This document shows positions 5,073 through 5,169 of a stretch of DNA of 5,169 nucleotides, one piece after another. The notes beneath the pieces are model-generated. The model was not told the DNA's origin. It saw only the letters and a list, made by a program, of their open reading frames with translations, and did no database searches. The DNA lies in contig QMMT01000200.1 of NCBI GenBank assembly GCA_003647385.1, positions 1 through 5,169 on the forward strand, given 5' to 3'. How positions within the stretch are numbered: position 1 is the stretch's first letter; each line of letters starts with the position of its first letter. The position numbers were made by a program, and so were the translations under genes. Origin of the DNA: Deltaproteobacteria bacterium (GTDB lineage: Bacteria > Desulfobacterota > Desulfobacteria > Desulfobacterales > Desulfobacteraceae).

Positions 5073-5169
5073 GGGTTTTATCCTTTTTATAAATTTAGTT
5101 TTTATTGTGAATACAATCTTAAGTTTTTTGAACGAGCGCAACTAAATATGTGAATTTAATAAATTTTGC

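Noticed and set aside
5086..5116. TTGTAT/TATAAA pair upstream of the SLOG gene on the minus strand
   Set aside because: The spacer is 19 bases and the resulting start would fall within the ribosome-binding site, so it cannot serve this gene.
5073..5141. Upstream extension of the SLOG gene to an earlier start
   Set aside because: The extra 23 residues are lysine-rich without domain signal, and a good ribosome site precedes the ATG at 5070-5072.

Overview
The window is AT-rich bacterial DNA with seven protein genes: one cut off at the left edge, six complete. It suggests a Gram-negative anaerobe: there is a lipobox lipoprotein, an IscU/NifU-type scaffold of the stand-alone kind, and AT-rich codon choice with TTG and GTG starts. 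My best guess is a sulfate reducer of the Desulfobacteraceae type. That is a guess from gene style; no rRNA or other taxonomic marker is present. There are no tRNA or rRNA genes, CRISPR array, transposase or phage structural genes.

Left part, plus strand (1-2631). The C-terminal end of a hemolysin III/PAQR-family membrane protein is followed by a 120-base gap with a plausible sigma70 promoter. Next is a two-gene unit: a Nudix hydrolase of the ADP-ribose pyrophosphatase type, then a large multi-pass M48 zinc metalloprotease with a C-terminal TPR region. The stop of the first gene directly abuts the start of the second, so the pair is probably translationally coupled.

Middle part, minus strand (2668-3995). 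A conserved-looking lipoprotein of unknown function lies downstream of a stand-alone IscU/NifU-type Fe-S scaffold gene. The scaffold gene has a good sigma70 promoter (TTGACA-N16-TATCTT). Its leader of about 90 bases holds a perfect 11-bp inverted repeat followed by a short U-run, the most interesting regulatory structure here. The gap between the two genes carries a G-rich direct repeat and a small palindrome. The lipoprotein has no ATG start; its start is TTG or possibly a rarer codon.

Right part (3996-5169). A long divergent intergenic region leads to khpA, a small KH-domain RNA-binding protein, on the plus strand and without its usual rpsP/rimM/trmD neighbours. Converging on it from the right is a 182-residue SLOG-superfamily (DprA/LOG/YpsA-like) Rossmannoid protein with a clear intrinsic terminator. 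Its motif order suggests a circularly permuted form of the fold.

Apart from the Nudix-M48 pair, the genes look like independent housekeeping or accessory units. I see no convincing new multi-gene system. The points most worth checking are the SLOG motif order, the scaffold-gene leader hairpin, the lipoprotein start and the isolated khpA.
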